DNA from: Streptomyces sp. TLI_235
GTDB taxonomy: Bacteria > Actinomycetota > Actinomycetes > Streptomycetales > Streptomycetaceae
Assembly (NCBI GenBank): GCA_002300355.1
Contig: NSGV01000003.1
Coordinates: 496,001-560,000 of the forward strand
Direction of reading: 5' to 3'
DNA length: 64,000 bases
The notes under the pieces were generated by a model, which saw only the letters and a list, made by a program, of their open reading frames with translations, did no database searches and was not told the origin of the DNA. Below are positions 35,567 to 44,357 of the stretch, one piece after another (position 1 is the first letter of the stretch; every line of letters starts with the position of its first letter). The position numbers were made by a program, and so were the translations under genes.

Positions 35567-35926
35567 TCAGACCTTCTCGATCTCGATGGCGAGGCATCCG
35601 AGGGCCTCCTTCTCGGGCGGGAAGATCTCGCGGATCGCGCGGAGCTGCTCGGTGGGGGTGGCGGTGGGGTTGATCGCCGCGGGGTTCTCGTGGTCGAACA
35701 TGTCGTCGAAGTCGTGGTAGCGGGAGACGCGCTTGACGCGGGTGAGAGTGGCCTCGTTGCGGCAGGTGAAGCGGATCTGGTCGCCGGGCTTGATGCGGAG
35801 CATGGAGGTGTAGGCGACGCGGACCTCGATCGTCTTGGTGCCGTTCGCGATGAGGTCGTAGTACCGCTTGTAGATCGGCATGTCGCGGGCGTCCTGGGCG
35901 GCGGGTTCGTCGGGGTGGGAGGCCAT
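35567..35926 (-). CDS. ASCH-domain protein
   Basis: A 119-residue protein from ATG 35926, with AGGA 8 bp upstream. The ASCH fold is indicated by MPIYKRYYDLIANGTKTIEV RVAYTSMLRIKPGDQIRFTC and by the later ALGCLAIEIEKV: a conserved K.IE.R strand, a KPGD.I.F turn and a final hydrophobic strand. Some ASCH proteins hydrolyse N4-acetylcytidine and others bind RNA. It couples closely to the phosphatase gene downstream. Function in this cluster is unknown. Confidence 0.75.
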   Translation of the reverse strand: MASHPDEPAAQDARDMPIYKRYYDLIANGTKTIEVRVAYTSMLRIKPGDQIRFTCRNEATLTRVKRVSRYHDFDDMFDHENPAAINPTATPTEQLRAIREIFPPEKEALGCLAIEIEKV

Positions 35927-36210
35927 GAGTTGTCCTGACTCGCGGGTGGTGGAGGAGCGGAGGAAGTGCTTGAGGTTGGTGAGCAGTAGGCCGACCGCGG
36001 GAGGGCGTTCACGTACTGATCGGTGGGCCAGGGCCAGTCGGTGGTGGAGGGCATCCGCGGCTCGGCGCTGGAGCCTTCGCCGGGCAGTACGCTGCTGCGC
36101 ACTGAGAAAGCGCTGGGAGGCTGTCACCTGTGGGTGGCGGCCGCCCGGCGTTCACCGGGTCAGGGCCCCTGGTGGGTGGTTCGGCGGGTCCGTCGCGGCG
36201 CAGTCCAGGG

Positions 36211-36723
36211 CTAGCCTCTGGTGGTGAAGGGCAGGTAGGCCGTGGCGCCGGTGTGACGGGCCATGTGGACCTGTTGGACGAGGGCGGACTCGGCCGGGCC
36301 CATCAGGTCCAGCCATCCTGCCGTCGGCCGGACTTGCCATTCTGTGTGTTCCTCGGGATCGAGGACGATTCCTGCGAGTTGGTCGTCTGTCAGCTGGCCG
36401 CCGTCGAAGACGAAGCCGGTCTTGGCCAGTGGCCAGGCCGCGCCTGGTCCACTGAACATGACGGCCAGGAGGCGGGGTTGCCTGACCAGGCCGGGGCCGG
36501 CTGTCTCGAGGTCGATGCCGGTCTCTTCCCTGCACTCGCGTACGGCGGTTTCCAGTGGGTGCTCGCCGCGTTCGACGTTGCCACCGGGCCAGCCCCAGAA
36601 CGATGGGTCGTGGCGCGACCGCATCCCGAAGGGCTGGCCAGCGGTGTCGGTGAAGTAGAAGCAGCCGAAGACGGTCGCATTCTCGATGGTCTTCACGTAC
36701 TCGTCCGGCGGCAGCCAGCCCAT
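36211..36723 (-). CDS. NUDIX hydrolase
   Basis: A 170-residue protein from ATG 36723 with AGGAG 8 bp upstream. The complete NUDIX box GX5EX7REUXEEXGU is seen as GGNVERGEHPLETAVRECRE ETGIDL at about residues 48-73. FWGWPGGN and DPEEHTEWQVRPTAGWLDL add the usual flanks. It would hydrolyse a nucleoside diphosphate linked to another group; with UDP-glucose dehydrogenase as neighbour, a nucleotide-sugar substrate is possible but unproven. Confidence 0.88.
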   Translation of the reverse strand: MGWLPPDEYVKTIENATVFGCFYFTDTAGQPFGMRSRHDPSFWGWPGGNVERGEHPLETAVRECREETGIDLETAGPGLVRQPRLLAVMFSGPGAAWPLAKTGFVFDGGQLTDDQLAGIVLDPEEHTEWQVRPTAGWLDLMGPAESALVQQVHMARHTGATAYLPFTTRG

Positions 36724-36824
36724 GCGCGGTCTCCTCGTCCGGTCGGCGCCACAGCGCGCTGCATGGCCGGAGCCCACGCTATCGTCTGCGCCGCCAGGTC
36801 GACCGCAACGACTATGCAGGGCCT

Positions 36825-36861
36825 CCCGTGGTGGGACACCCTGAAGGTGTCCCACCACGGG
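36825..36861 (-). terminator. Perfect 16-bp stem hairpin after ugd
   Basis: CCCGTGGTGGGACACC at 36825-36840 is followed by a 5-base loop (CTGAA) and its exact complement at 36846-36861; one further T-A pair closes the base. It starts 9 bp beyond the stop of the UDP-glucose dehydrogenase gene. There is no U-tract, which is usual for strong actinomycete terminators. It probably ends transcription of the upstream genes ahead of the NUDIX gene. Confidence 0.75.
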
Positions 36862-36869
36862 AAGAAGTT

Positions 36870-38192
36870 CTACTTCCCGGGTCGTCCGAGCTGGTGAACG
36901 GTCCAGCCGACCGCCTGCCAGGGCTCGGGGTCGAGTGTGGTTCGGCAGTCGACGAGCAGCGGGCTCGCGGGGTGGTCCACGAGGGCCCGGGGGTCCGCCT
37001 GCTGGTATTCGGGCCATTCGGTGGCCAGGACGACGAGGTCGGCACCGTCGAGGGCGGTCGGCAGGTCGTCGGTGTAGTCGAGTTCGGGGTTGCGGCTCAT
37101 GGCCGTGGTCACAGCCTGCGGGTCGTGCACAGTGACAGCGCCGCCGGCCTGCTGGAGGGCCTGCGCGAGGGCGAGGGCCGGGGACTCGCGGACGTCGTTG
37201 GTGCCGGGCTTGAAGGCCGCACCCAGAACGGTGACCCGGGCGCCCCGGACCGGCCGGCCGTCGAGGGCGCCGGTGATGAGGCCCATGGCGACGTCGATGC
37301 GGGACTCGTTGATCTGCTCGGCGGCGAGCAGCAGGGTCGCGGCCTGGTCGGCGCCGAGTTGGCGGGCGGAGGCGGTGAAGGCGCGGATGTCCTTGGGGAG
37401 GCAGCCGCCGCCGTAGCCGATGCCGGGCCGCATGCCGCCGGCGCCGATGCGGGGGTCGATGCCCAGGATGTCCACGATCTTGGCGACGTCTCCGCCCGCG
37501 GCCTCGCACATGTCGGCGACGGCATTGATGTACGAGATCTTGAGGCCGAGGAAGGTGTTGGCGGCGCCCTTGGCGAGTTCTGCCGTCTGGGGGTCGCAGA
37601 CGAACAGGGGGACGCCGGCGTCCAGGATGCCGGCGTAGACGGCGCGGATGGCCTTCTCGCCCTCGGTCGTGGTGACGCCGGCGATGAGGCGGTCCGGGCG
37701 CAGGGTGTCCTCCACCGCGTGCCCCTCGCGCAGGAACTCGGGGTTCCACACGACCTCGACCTGCTCGGCGGCGGGGGCCAGTCGCTGGGCGAGGGCCGTG
37801 ACCTGGGCGGTCGTGCCGACGGTGACCGTGGACTTCCCGACGATGGTGCATGCCTGGTGAAGGTGGGGGGCGAGCTGGCGGACGGCGCCGAAGACCTGCG
37901 CGGTGTCGTAGGAGCGGCCGTCGGCGTCGATCGGGGTTCCAACGCCGATGAAGTGCAGTGCCGCGAAGGCGGCGGCCTCGGTGATGTCGGTGGTGAACCG
38001 CAGACGGCCGCTGGTGGTGTGGCGTGCCAGCAGCTCAGGGAGGCCGGCCTCGAAGATGGGGCACTCGCCGGCGTTGAGCCGGTCGACCTTGGCCTGGTCG
38101 ACGTCGACGCCGATGACCTCGTGGCCGAGTTCGGCCATCGCTGCCGCGTGCGGGATGCCGAGGTGGCCGCAGCCGATCACGGAGACGCGCAT
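36870..38192 (-). CDS. ugd: UDP-glucose 6-dehydrogenase
   Basis: A 440-residue enzyme oxidising UDP-glucose to UDP-glucuronate with two NAD+. The Rossmann start MRVSVIGCGHLGIPHAAAMA has the GxGxxG fold, IGVDVDQAKVDRLNAGECPI is the usual next strand, and VGTPID follows. The catalytic cysteine sits in IGYGGGCLPKDIRAF; KGAANTFLGLKISYINAVAD provides the active-site Lys/Asn. The C-terminal UDP-binding domain (VLGAAFKPGTNDVRESPALA) is complete. Normal length and intact frame. UDP-glucuronate feeds glycoconjugates and several nucleoside antibiotics, the main hint to the purpose of this gene series. Confidence 0.95.
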   Translation of the reverse strand: MRVSVIGCGHLGIPHAAAMAELGHEVIGVDVDQAKVDRLNAGECPIFEAGLPELLARHTTSGRLRFTTDITEAAAFAALHFIGVGTPIDADGRSYDTAQVFGAVRQLAPHLHQACTIVGKSTVTVGTTAQVTALAQRLAPAAEQVEVVWNPEFLREGHAVEDTLRPDRLIAGVTTTEGEKAIRAVYAGILDAGVPLFVCDPQTAELAKGAANTFLGLKISYINAVADMCEAAGGDVAKIVDILGIDPRIGAGGMRPGIGYGGGCLPKDIRAFTASARQLGADQAATLLLAAEQINESRIDVAMGLITGALDGRPVRGARVTVLGAAFKPGTNDVRESPALALAQALQQAGGAVTVHDPQAVTTAMSRNPELDYTDDLPTALDGADLVVLATEWPEYQQADPRALVDHPASPLLVDCRTTLDPEPWQAVGWTVHQLGRPGK

Positions 38193-38248
38193 GGAGGGTC
38201 CTCGACGCTATCGGTTCTTGAACTTGCTTGCGACAAACCAGAGTTCGA

Positions 38249-38722
38249 TCAGATGTTCACTGCGGGGCGTGCGCGGAGACAGGTTCCGGGTGGCCGGATC
38301 AGGCGCATCGCCCGTTCGTTGATGGTGAAGCCGAGCGACCGGTAGAGGGGCGCCCCGCCGTCGCTGGCGTTGAGGGTGATCAGGCCACAGCCCTGGGCGG
38401 CGAGCCAGCCCAGGAGGGCTTGCACGGTGGCTCGGGCGTAGCGCCGGAGCCGGTGGTCCGGTTCGGTGTAGACGGTGTGGATGTGGGCGTAGGTGCCGGT
38501 GTGGTCGGGGCCGGGGATGGAGCGGGTGATGGTGGCGGAGGCGCAGGCGGCGAGGCCGCCGGGGCGGTCGATAACGAAGGCGGCCACCCGGTCCGTGTCG
38601 GCGTGGGTGTGGAAGAAGTGGGCGGCCCTGCTGGTCCACTCCCCCGTGTCGTTGACGAGTGAGCTGGCCAGGCGCGCCAGTTCGGTGGCGTCGGCGGCCG
38701 TGGCTCGGCGGGTGGTCAGCAC
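38249..38722 (-). CDS. GNAT-family N-acetyltransferase
   Basis: A 157-residue protein from GTG 38722, overlapping the end of the SIR2-like gene by 7 bp (translational coupling). The GNAT fold is visible from RRATAADATELARLASSLVN (strand 1/helix 1) through YAHIHTVYTEPDHRLRRYAR (beta4 and the acetyl-CoA loop, R-x-x-R-R-Y-A-R) to GCGLITLNASDGGAPLYRSL GF (strand 5, ending in the Y..LGF motif). Substrate unknown; possibly an amino sugar or amino acid of the same pathway. Confidence 0.83.
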   Translation of the reverse strand: MLTTRRATAADATELARLASSLVNDTGEWTSRAAHFFHTHADTDRVAAFVIDRPGGLAACASATITRSIPGPDHTGTYAHIHTVYTEPDHRLRRYARATVQALLGWLAAQGCGLITLNASDGGAPLYRSLGFTINERAMRLIRPPGTCLRARPAVNI

Positions 38723-39960
38723 GCGGTGTCCAGCAGTGCGGCAAGGTGGAGCAGGGCGGGGGTGGCTTCGGATCGGACCACGACGTCGCCTTCGCGGGCG
38801 CCCTCGATCGGGTATGGCTTGTAGATGCCGTTCTCGGTGACGCCTTCGGTGTCGAGGAAGAAGATCTTCAGGCCGCGTTCGCGGGCGCGTTCCTGGACGG
38901 CGCGCCGGTCGGCGTGCAGGCCGATCACGAGCAGGGCCTTGGCGTCGTCGGGGAAGTCCATGTGCGGGGTGCGCTGGTCGTAGCGGCGCATGTATGCCTC
39001 GGGCAGTCCGGCCCGGGCGAAGAGGCGGTCGAAGTTGTGGGTAGCGACCGGGCCGACCGCGTGCCCGGCGTCGTGCAGTGCCTTCAGGGCCCTGTGGGCT
39101 GCGGTCGGCTCGGCGAGGATCAGGCGGCAGAACATGGACACCAGGTCGTCGACCGTGCGGTCGGTGTCCGTCAGCATCTCCTGGACGAGGATGTCGCAGG
39201 CCGGGGTCATGGTGAACTTGAAGCCCTGGGTCAGGTCGTTGCCCTGGCGGGCGGCGACCCGGTAGACCTCGTGCAGCCAGTGCAGCGGAGGCACACCGGC
39301 CTCGATGCTGGTCCCGCACCCGGCCTCCACCACGAACGGGAGGTGGTCCAGGAGGCCGGACAGGTCGTCGGCGTAGGTGGGGTTGCCGCGCTGCTCCTTG
39401 ATCCGCGGTCCGCCCGCGAGGACGTCCCAGGGCAGGTTCCGCGAGGCCCGGGTGAGGGTGTACTCGACGGAGCGGATCGTGACGTCGATCGAAGTGAATC
39501 CTGCGGGGGTGTCGCGGCCGGCCCGCTCGTCCTGCGGGTGGAGGGTGTGCTCGGTGATCGTGGCGTACAGGTCGCCGCGGCGCCAGGAGCCGTCCGGGTC
39601 GCCGGTGGGCTTCCAGCGGCCGTCGGTCAGCCACTGGTCCAGGTCGCTGCGGTGGTCGGCGATCTCGCCGGCGGGGGCGAGCCAGGACACGTACAGGTAG
39701 AGCTCGTCCAGTGTCAGGCGCTCCATCGGCTGGGTCCGGTCGAGGCCGAAGTGGAGGCGGTAGTGCACGATGCGGCGGCGGCCGTGCGCGTCCTCGCTCC
39801 ACCCGGACTGCTCGGCGTTGGCCGGGTCCTGGGTGCGGCGCCAGATGCCCTCCTCGATGGCCGGGCGGCGCTGGCCGTCGGCCTCCGGGGCGAAGTGCTG
39901 CTTCCAGACACGGAGCTGTGCGTCGGTCAGGGAGTCGATCACGGGGTAGGGCAGAAGCAC
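38716..39960 (-). CDS. SIR2-like domain protein with novel N-terminal region
   Basis: A 414-residue protein from ATG 39960. Residues 1 to about 185 form a domain I cannot place (Trp/Arg/Glu-rich, FAPEADGQRRPAIEEGIWRR; LTLDELYLYVSWLAPAGEIA). From about 210 it carries SIR2 nucleotide-binding motifs: VVEAGCGTSIEAGVPPLHWL (GAGxSxxxGIP), PVATHNFDRLFARAGLPEAY (TxNxDxLx) and ALLVIGLHADRRAVQERARE (GxSxxx strand). The catalytic His of sirtuins is not obvious. SIR2-like proteins serve as NADases in anti-phage systems or as NAD-using modifiers. Here it is coupled to the GNAT gene and preceded by an aminotransferase fragment, so either role is possible. Confidence 0.75.
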   Translation of the reverse strand: MLLPYPVIDSLTDAQLRVWKQHFAPEADGQRRPAIEEGIWRRTQDPANAEQSGWSEDAHGRRRIVHYRLHFGLDRTQPMERLTLDELYLYVSWLAPAGEIADHRSDLDQWLTDGRWKPTGDPDGSWRRGDLYATITEHTLHPQDERAGRDTPAGFTSIDVTIRSVEYTLTRASRNLPWDVLAGGPRIKEQRGNPTYADDLSGLLDHLPFVVEAGCGTSIEAGVPPLHWLHEVYRVAARQGNDLTQGFKFTMTPACDILVQEMLTDTDRTVDDLVSMFCRLILAEPTAAHRALKALHDAGHAVGPVATHNFDRLFARAGLPEAYMRRYDQRTPHMDFPDDAKALLVIGLHADRRAVQERARERGLKIFFLDTEGVTENGIYKPYPIEGAREGDVVVRSEATPALLHLAALLDTAC

Positions 39961-39975
39961 GATGGTCCTCCTTGA

Positions 39976-40600
39976 TCAGTGTCGGGTTCGTACGGTCGGG
40001 TCGTCTCGGTCCAGGGCGTGCACCGCGCCGGCCGGTGCCTCGGTGAGGAAGTCGATGTCCTGGTCCGTGCAGGTCAGGGGTGGGGCGACTACCAGGCCCT
40101 CGCTCTTCGGCTGGCCGGCGCCGCTGAACGGGTAGAGGAACACGCCGCGCTTCTCGGCCTCCGCCATCAGCGGCCAGAGCAGGCCGGGCGCCAGCTCCAC
40201 GCCGTACAGGTGGCCCAGGCCCCGCACCTCCCGCACACCGGGGCGGCCAGCCAGAGCCCGCAGGGACGCGCCGAGACGCTCGCCGCGGGCCCGGAAGGCA
40301 TCGAAGTCCATGGACTCCAGCTCGTCCAGGACGCCCAGGCAGGCCGCCGCCTGGAGCGGGTGGGCGGCCATGGTGCCCATCGCGGGCAGCGGGTCCGCGT
40401 CGGGGTGGCGCAGCAGCGGCGCGAGTTCGGGCGACACCAGCACTGCGGCCACCGGCGTGTAGCCGCCGCCCAGGCCCTTGGACAGGATGACGATGTCCGG
40501 CTGGACGCCGTCCCAGTGCCGGCCGGCCAAGGGCGTGCCGGTGCGCCACAGCCCGGTCAGGACCTCGTCGTCAGCCCCTGCTGCGAACAGCCGCGCCGGC
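39976..40600 (-). pseudogene. Class III aminotransferase, N-terminal half missing
   Basis: From about 40580 to the stop at 39976 the sequence is a PLP-dependent class III aminotransferase: DEVLTGLWRTGTPLAGRHWD (the D of ADEV.TG), GVQPDIVILSKGLGGGYTPV (PLP-binding Lys in SKGLGGG), GTMAAHPLQAAACLGVLDEL and GHLYGVELAPGL. About 200 residues of N-terminus are absent; upstream lies unrelated sequence up to the murF-like stop. A deletion therefore joined the 3' half of this gene to the end of murF. Confidence 0.8.
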
Positions 40601-40692
40601 AGAGGCCCGGCGCCGAAGAACGGGAGGGGTGTAGGAGATCGCGCGAGATTTCGACATGGGAGCACCCCACAGAAGTGAGACACCCCTGGTGG

Positions 40693-42067
40693 TCAGGCCG
40701 CGAGTAGCTCCTTCACCAGGGCTTGCAGGCCGGCCGACAGCGACGCCTTGACGATCACCAGGTCGCCGGGGCGCAGCAGCTTCTCCAGCAGGCTGGTGGC
40801 GGCGGCGCGGTCCGGTACCAGGTGGGTTTCGGCGCCGCCGTTCTCGGCACCGGCCGCGAGGGCGGCGGCGTCCTGGTCGCCGATGGCGACGACCACGCTT
40901 GTGCCGAGGTCGGCGGCCAGGGCGCCGATCGCGCGGTGTTCGGCGGCCGCGGCGGCTCCGAGTTCGCGCATCTCGCCGATGACGGCGACGGTGCGGCGCT
41001 CGCCGCGCATCGCCGCGAGGGCGCGCAGCGCGGCGGCCGTGGAGTCGGGGTTGGCGTTGTAGGCGTCGTCGATGACGGTGACGCCGTCGGGGCGGTCGTG
41101 GCGCTGCATCCGGGAGCCGGTCGCCGCGATGGCGTCGCCGAGGGCGGCGGCGATCTCGGCGGGGGCCATGCCGACGTGGTGGGCGACGGCGGCGACCGCG
41201 AGGGCGTTGGAGACGTGGTGCTCGCCGAGCAGCTGCAGCGCGACGGGTGCCTGTCCGGCCGGGGTGGTCAGCACGAAGTGGGCGCGGCCGTCCGGGTCGA
41301 GGGTGACGTCGGTGGCGCGGATCTGGGCGGCCTCGGTGCGGCCGAAGAACAGCACCGGCGCCGTAGTGCGGGCGGCCATCGGGGCGACCAGCGGGTCGTC
41401 GGCGTTGAGGACCGCGAGCCCGTCGGCGGCGAGGGAGGCGACCAGCTCGCCCTTGGCCTTGGCGGTGTCCTCCTTGGTGCCGAACTCGCCGGCGTGCGCG
41501 GCCCCGACGTTGAGGACGACGGCGACGTGCAGCGGCACCATGTCCGTCAGGTAGGTCAGGTGGCCGGCGCCGCGCGCACCCATCTCCAGGATGAGGAACT
41601 TCGTGTCCGGCGGGCAGGCGGCGACCGTCAGCGGGACGCCGATCTCGTTGTTCTGCGAGCCGGCGGTTGCGCTGGTGGCCCCGGTTCTCGAGAGCGTCTG
41701 CGCGAACAGGTCCTTCGTGCTGGTCTTCCCGGACGAGCCGGTCACCCCGATCCGCGTCACGCCGGGCATCCGCGCGGTCTGCCAGCGGGTGAGCTTCGCC
41801 AGGGCCTCCATGACATCGTCGACCAGCACCGAGGGGGACGCCGCACGGCCGCGACCCGAGCACGCCCGCCGCGCCGGCGGCCACCGCCGCCGCGGCGAAG
41901 TCGTGGCCGTCCACGTGCTCGCCGTCGATCGCCACGAACAACGCGCCCGGGACGGCCTTGCGGGAGTCGACCACCAGCGGGCCGTCGACGACCGACGCCG
42001 GGTCCGGGACCTCGTCGAGTCGGCCGTCGACCACCTCGGCGATCAGGGCCAGAGTCATCGGCTGCAT
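40693..42067 (-). pseudogene. MurF-like ligase with one-base frameshift
   Basis: From ATG 42067 (MQPMTLALIAEVVDGRLDEV, GGAG 8 bp upstream) the N-terminal UDP-MurNAc-type domain runs through VVDSRKAVPGALFVAIDGEH to GVLGSRPCGVP. Near 41845 the frame changes; the ligase continues LVDDVMEALAKLTRWQTARM, IGVTGSSGKTSTKDLFAQTL (ATP loop), FLILEMGARGAGHLTYLTDM and VIDDAYNANPDSTAAALRAL. One C fewer in CCCCC would join GVP to SVLVDDV. Restored length is about 455 residues. The GSSGKTSTKD P-loop is intact. A second MurF outside the dcw cluster usually works in secondary metabolism, joining an amino acid or peptide. Confidence 0.85.
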
Positions 42068-42161
42068 GTACGCCACTCCATCTCGTCAGCGGACCGTGCA
42101 CTGACGGTACCTCTCCGTGGTACTGGGACCGAGCTCACCCGCGTCGCTCCCACGGGGCAGT

Positions 42162-42842
42162 ATGCCTTTCCTGTTCCAACGTGGCTCACGAGGCGGCCGA
42201 GGCGTGATCAGCCCTAACACCATCGCCAATCGGATCAGGACGCTCTGCCGCGAACTCGCCGAGTCGAACCCGGCCTTCGTCGGCCTGACATTCGCCCCCC
42301 ATGATTTCCGCAGTTTGTTCGCTACCGAGATCGTCAACAACGGGCTGCCCATCCATATCGGTGCGGCACTTCTGGGCCACTTGAACATCGAAACCACCGG
42401 CGGCTATGTAGCCGTCTTCAACGAGGATGTCGTACGTCACTATCAGGAATACCTGGCTCGCCGTCGAGCTGTGCGCCCTGCCGAAGAGTACCGATCGGCA
42501 ACGTCGGATGAGTGGGACGAGTTCCAAGAGCACTTCGAGCGCCGCAAGGTGGAACTGAGAAATTGCGCCCGCCCCTACGGCACACCTTGCCAACATGAGC
42601 ACGCTTGTCTGCGTTGCCCAATGCTTCAGGTGAATCCCAAGATGCTGTCACGTCTCGACGAATTGGAAGAGGATCTGGAAGCCCGCCGGAAGCAAGCAGA
42701 GACCGAGGGCTGGCTGGGTGAGATCGAAGGCATCGACCTCACACTGCAGTTCCTGCGCGAGAAACGGAAGCAGGCTCTGAGGTCTGAGCAACCGGGCCGC
42801 TCAGTCGACCTCGGGATCCCTTCTTTCCTACCTCGTCCCTGA
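42162..42842 (+). pseudogene. Tyrosine recombinase (integrase), C-terminal part
   Basis: Starts in the middle of the catalytic domain (MPFLFQRGSRGGRGVISPNT). LTFAPHDFRSLFATEIVNNG has the HxxR motif and ALLGHLNIETTGGYVAVFNE the second His and the Tyr nucleophile. A Cys-rich tail follows (ELRNCARPYGTPCQHEHACL RC) with a coiled coil, as in large Streptomyces integrases of about 700 residues. The N-terminus and first catalytic Arg are missing, so it cannot recombine. The truncation abuts the start of the MurF-like gene. Confidence 0.85.
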
Positions 42843-43073
42843 TCAGGGCTCTGCCACACGTCCAAGCAACAGTGCTCCTTGCCCAACCCGGGTGGCGGCC
42901 GGGCAAGTTGGGGTGGCGGGTGTGCGGGGCCTGTGTCCTATCGCGTGCCCGATGCAGGCTGGAGCCGCTCCTTCACCAACCCTCGGTTCTGCGCAGCGAT
43001 CTTTGGAGCGCGGGCCTACGCAGCAGCCACTGAGTTCCGCAAGCCGGGCCGGCAGCAGGGCGGCGAGCACTCC

Positions 43074-44339
43074 TCACTCCACCCCGAGCCCGCCTCCAAG
43101 GTCGCCCGCGAAGCCGACCCGGCCTCGCGATGCAGTGGACGACGGCGGGTAGTCGTCGACGGTCATGGAGTTGTAGAGGCGTGCGCTCTTGGTGGTGAGG
43201 CGGAGGAGGGCGCGGCTGAGCCCTGCGGGCAGGGCGGAGATCAGGCGGGCGCCCTGGGCCAGTCCCCGCACGCCGAGGCGTGAGGTGGGGATCAGGGTCT
43301 TCGCCGCGCTGAGCGCTGCCGCGCGGCTGCCGCGCACGTGCTCCGCCATCGCGCGCTCGTAGGCGGGGAAGGCGCGCTCGTGGTCACCGGCCGCCCGCGC
43401 CAGCTCCCCGGCGAGGACGTACGCTCCGACGACGGCCAGGCTGGTGCTGCCGCCGACAGCCGGGCCGGGGCAGTAGCCCGCGTCGCCGACGAGCGTCACC
43501 CTCCCCCGCGACCAGGTGTCCATGCGGAGCTGGGTGATCGAGTCGAAGTAGAACGCCGGGGTGCGGTCGAGTTCGTCCAGCCAGCGGTCCACGTCGGGGT
43601 GCATGCCGTCGAACGCACCGCGCAGCAGCTCCTTCTGCCGGGGCACGTCGTGGTGGTGGTAGTCGAGCTCGCGCTCACTCCGGAACAGGAACAACGCCCG
43701 CGCGTCGCCGAGATGCCGCGCGCCGTACATGCCGGCGGTGCGGCCGACGCCGACGTGGATGAGGAGCTCGCCATCGAGCGCGGAGACGTTCGGCAGGGTC
43801 AGTACCCCGAGGTACGCCCCGGTGAAGGCGCTGAAGCGGGACTCGTCTCCGAAGACGAGGCGGCGCACGTTGGAGTGCAGCCCATCCGCGCCGACGACGA
43901 GGTCGAAGCGGCGCGGTGCGGCGTTCTCGAACCGCACCTCGCCGTCGGGCGAGATGGCGGTGATCGAGTCGTCGAAGATGTACTCGACGTCGTCGCGCGC
44001 GGCGTCGTAGTAGATCTCGCTCAGGTCGTCGCGCATGACCTCGACGTGCCGGTCGGAGGTGGCACTGAAGATCTTGAAGAGGTCCACCCGGACGGGACGC
44101 CGTGCGCTCTCTTGGTGGAGAGTCATCCGGTTGGTGCCGGTGGCCCGCTCCTCGATGCGCGGAAGCACGCCCATCTTCTCCGAGATGTTCATCGCGGGCC
44201 GGAACAGGTCGACCGCGTGGCCGCCGGTCTTGCGCGGAGTCGGCGCGCGCTCGACGACGGTGACAGAGAAGCCGTGTTTGGTGAGCCAGTAGGCCAGCAC
44301 CGGGCCGGCGACGCTGGCGCCGGAGACGAGAATCCGCAT
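43074..44339 (-). CDS. FAD-dependent monooxygenase
   Basis: A 421-residue flavoprotein from ATG 44339 (GAGGGG 6 bp upstream). MRILVSGASVAGPVLAYWLT is the FAD-binding GxGxxG variant, VVGADGLHSNVRRLVFGDES the DG motif, and VTLVGDAGYCPGPAVGGSTS LA the GD motif of group A hydroxylases. The C-terminus has the helical region of the class. An alternative start at 44357 overlaps the hydrolase stop. It sits directly after the hydrolase in a two-gene operon, divergent from an AraC regulator. Substrate unknown, probably a small aromatic or polyketide-like compound; antibiotic inactivation is another known role. Confidence 0.9.
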   Translation of the reverse strand: MRILVSGASVAGPVLAYWLTKHGFSVTVVERAPTPRKTGGHAVDLFRPAMNISEKMGVLPRIEERATGTNRMTLHQESARRPVRVDLFKIFSATSDRHVEVMRDDLSEIYYDAARDDVEYIFDDSITAISPDGEVRFENAAPRRFDLVVGADGLHSNVRRLVFGDESRFSAFTGAYLGVLTLPNVSALDGELLIHVGVGRTAGMYGARHLGDARALFLFRSERELDYHHHDVPRQKELLRGAFDGMHPDVDRWLDELDRTPAFYFDSITQLRMDTWSRGRVTLVGDAGYCPGPAVGGSTSLAVVGAYVLAGELARAAGDHERAFPAYERAMAEHVRGSRAAALSAAKTLIPTSRLGVRGLAQGARLISALPAGLSRALLRLTTKSARLYNSMTVDDYPPSSTASRGRVGFAGDLGGGLGVE

Positions 44340-44357
44340 GGCACCCCTCGTTGTCAC

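Noticed and set aside
34545..42067. Naming a specific natural product (for example a gougerotin-type nucleoside) for the minus-strand cluster
   Set aside because: Only UDP-glucuronate supply would fit; the other diagnostic genes are not present.
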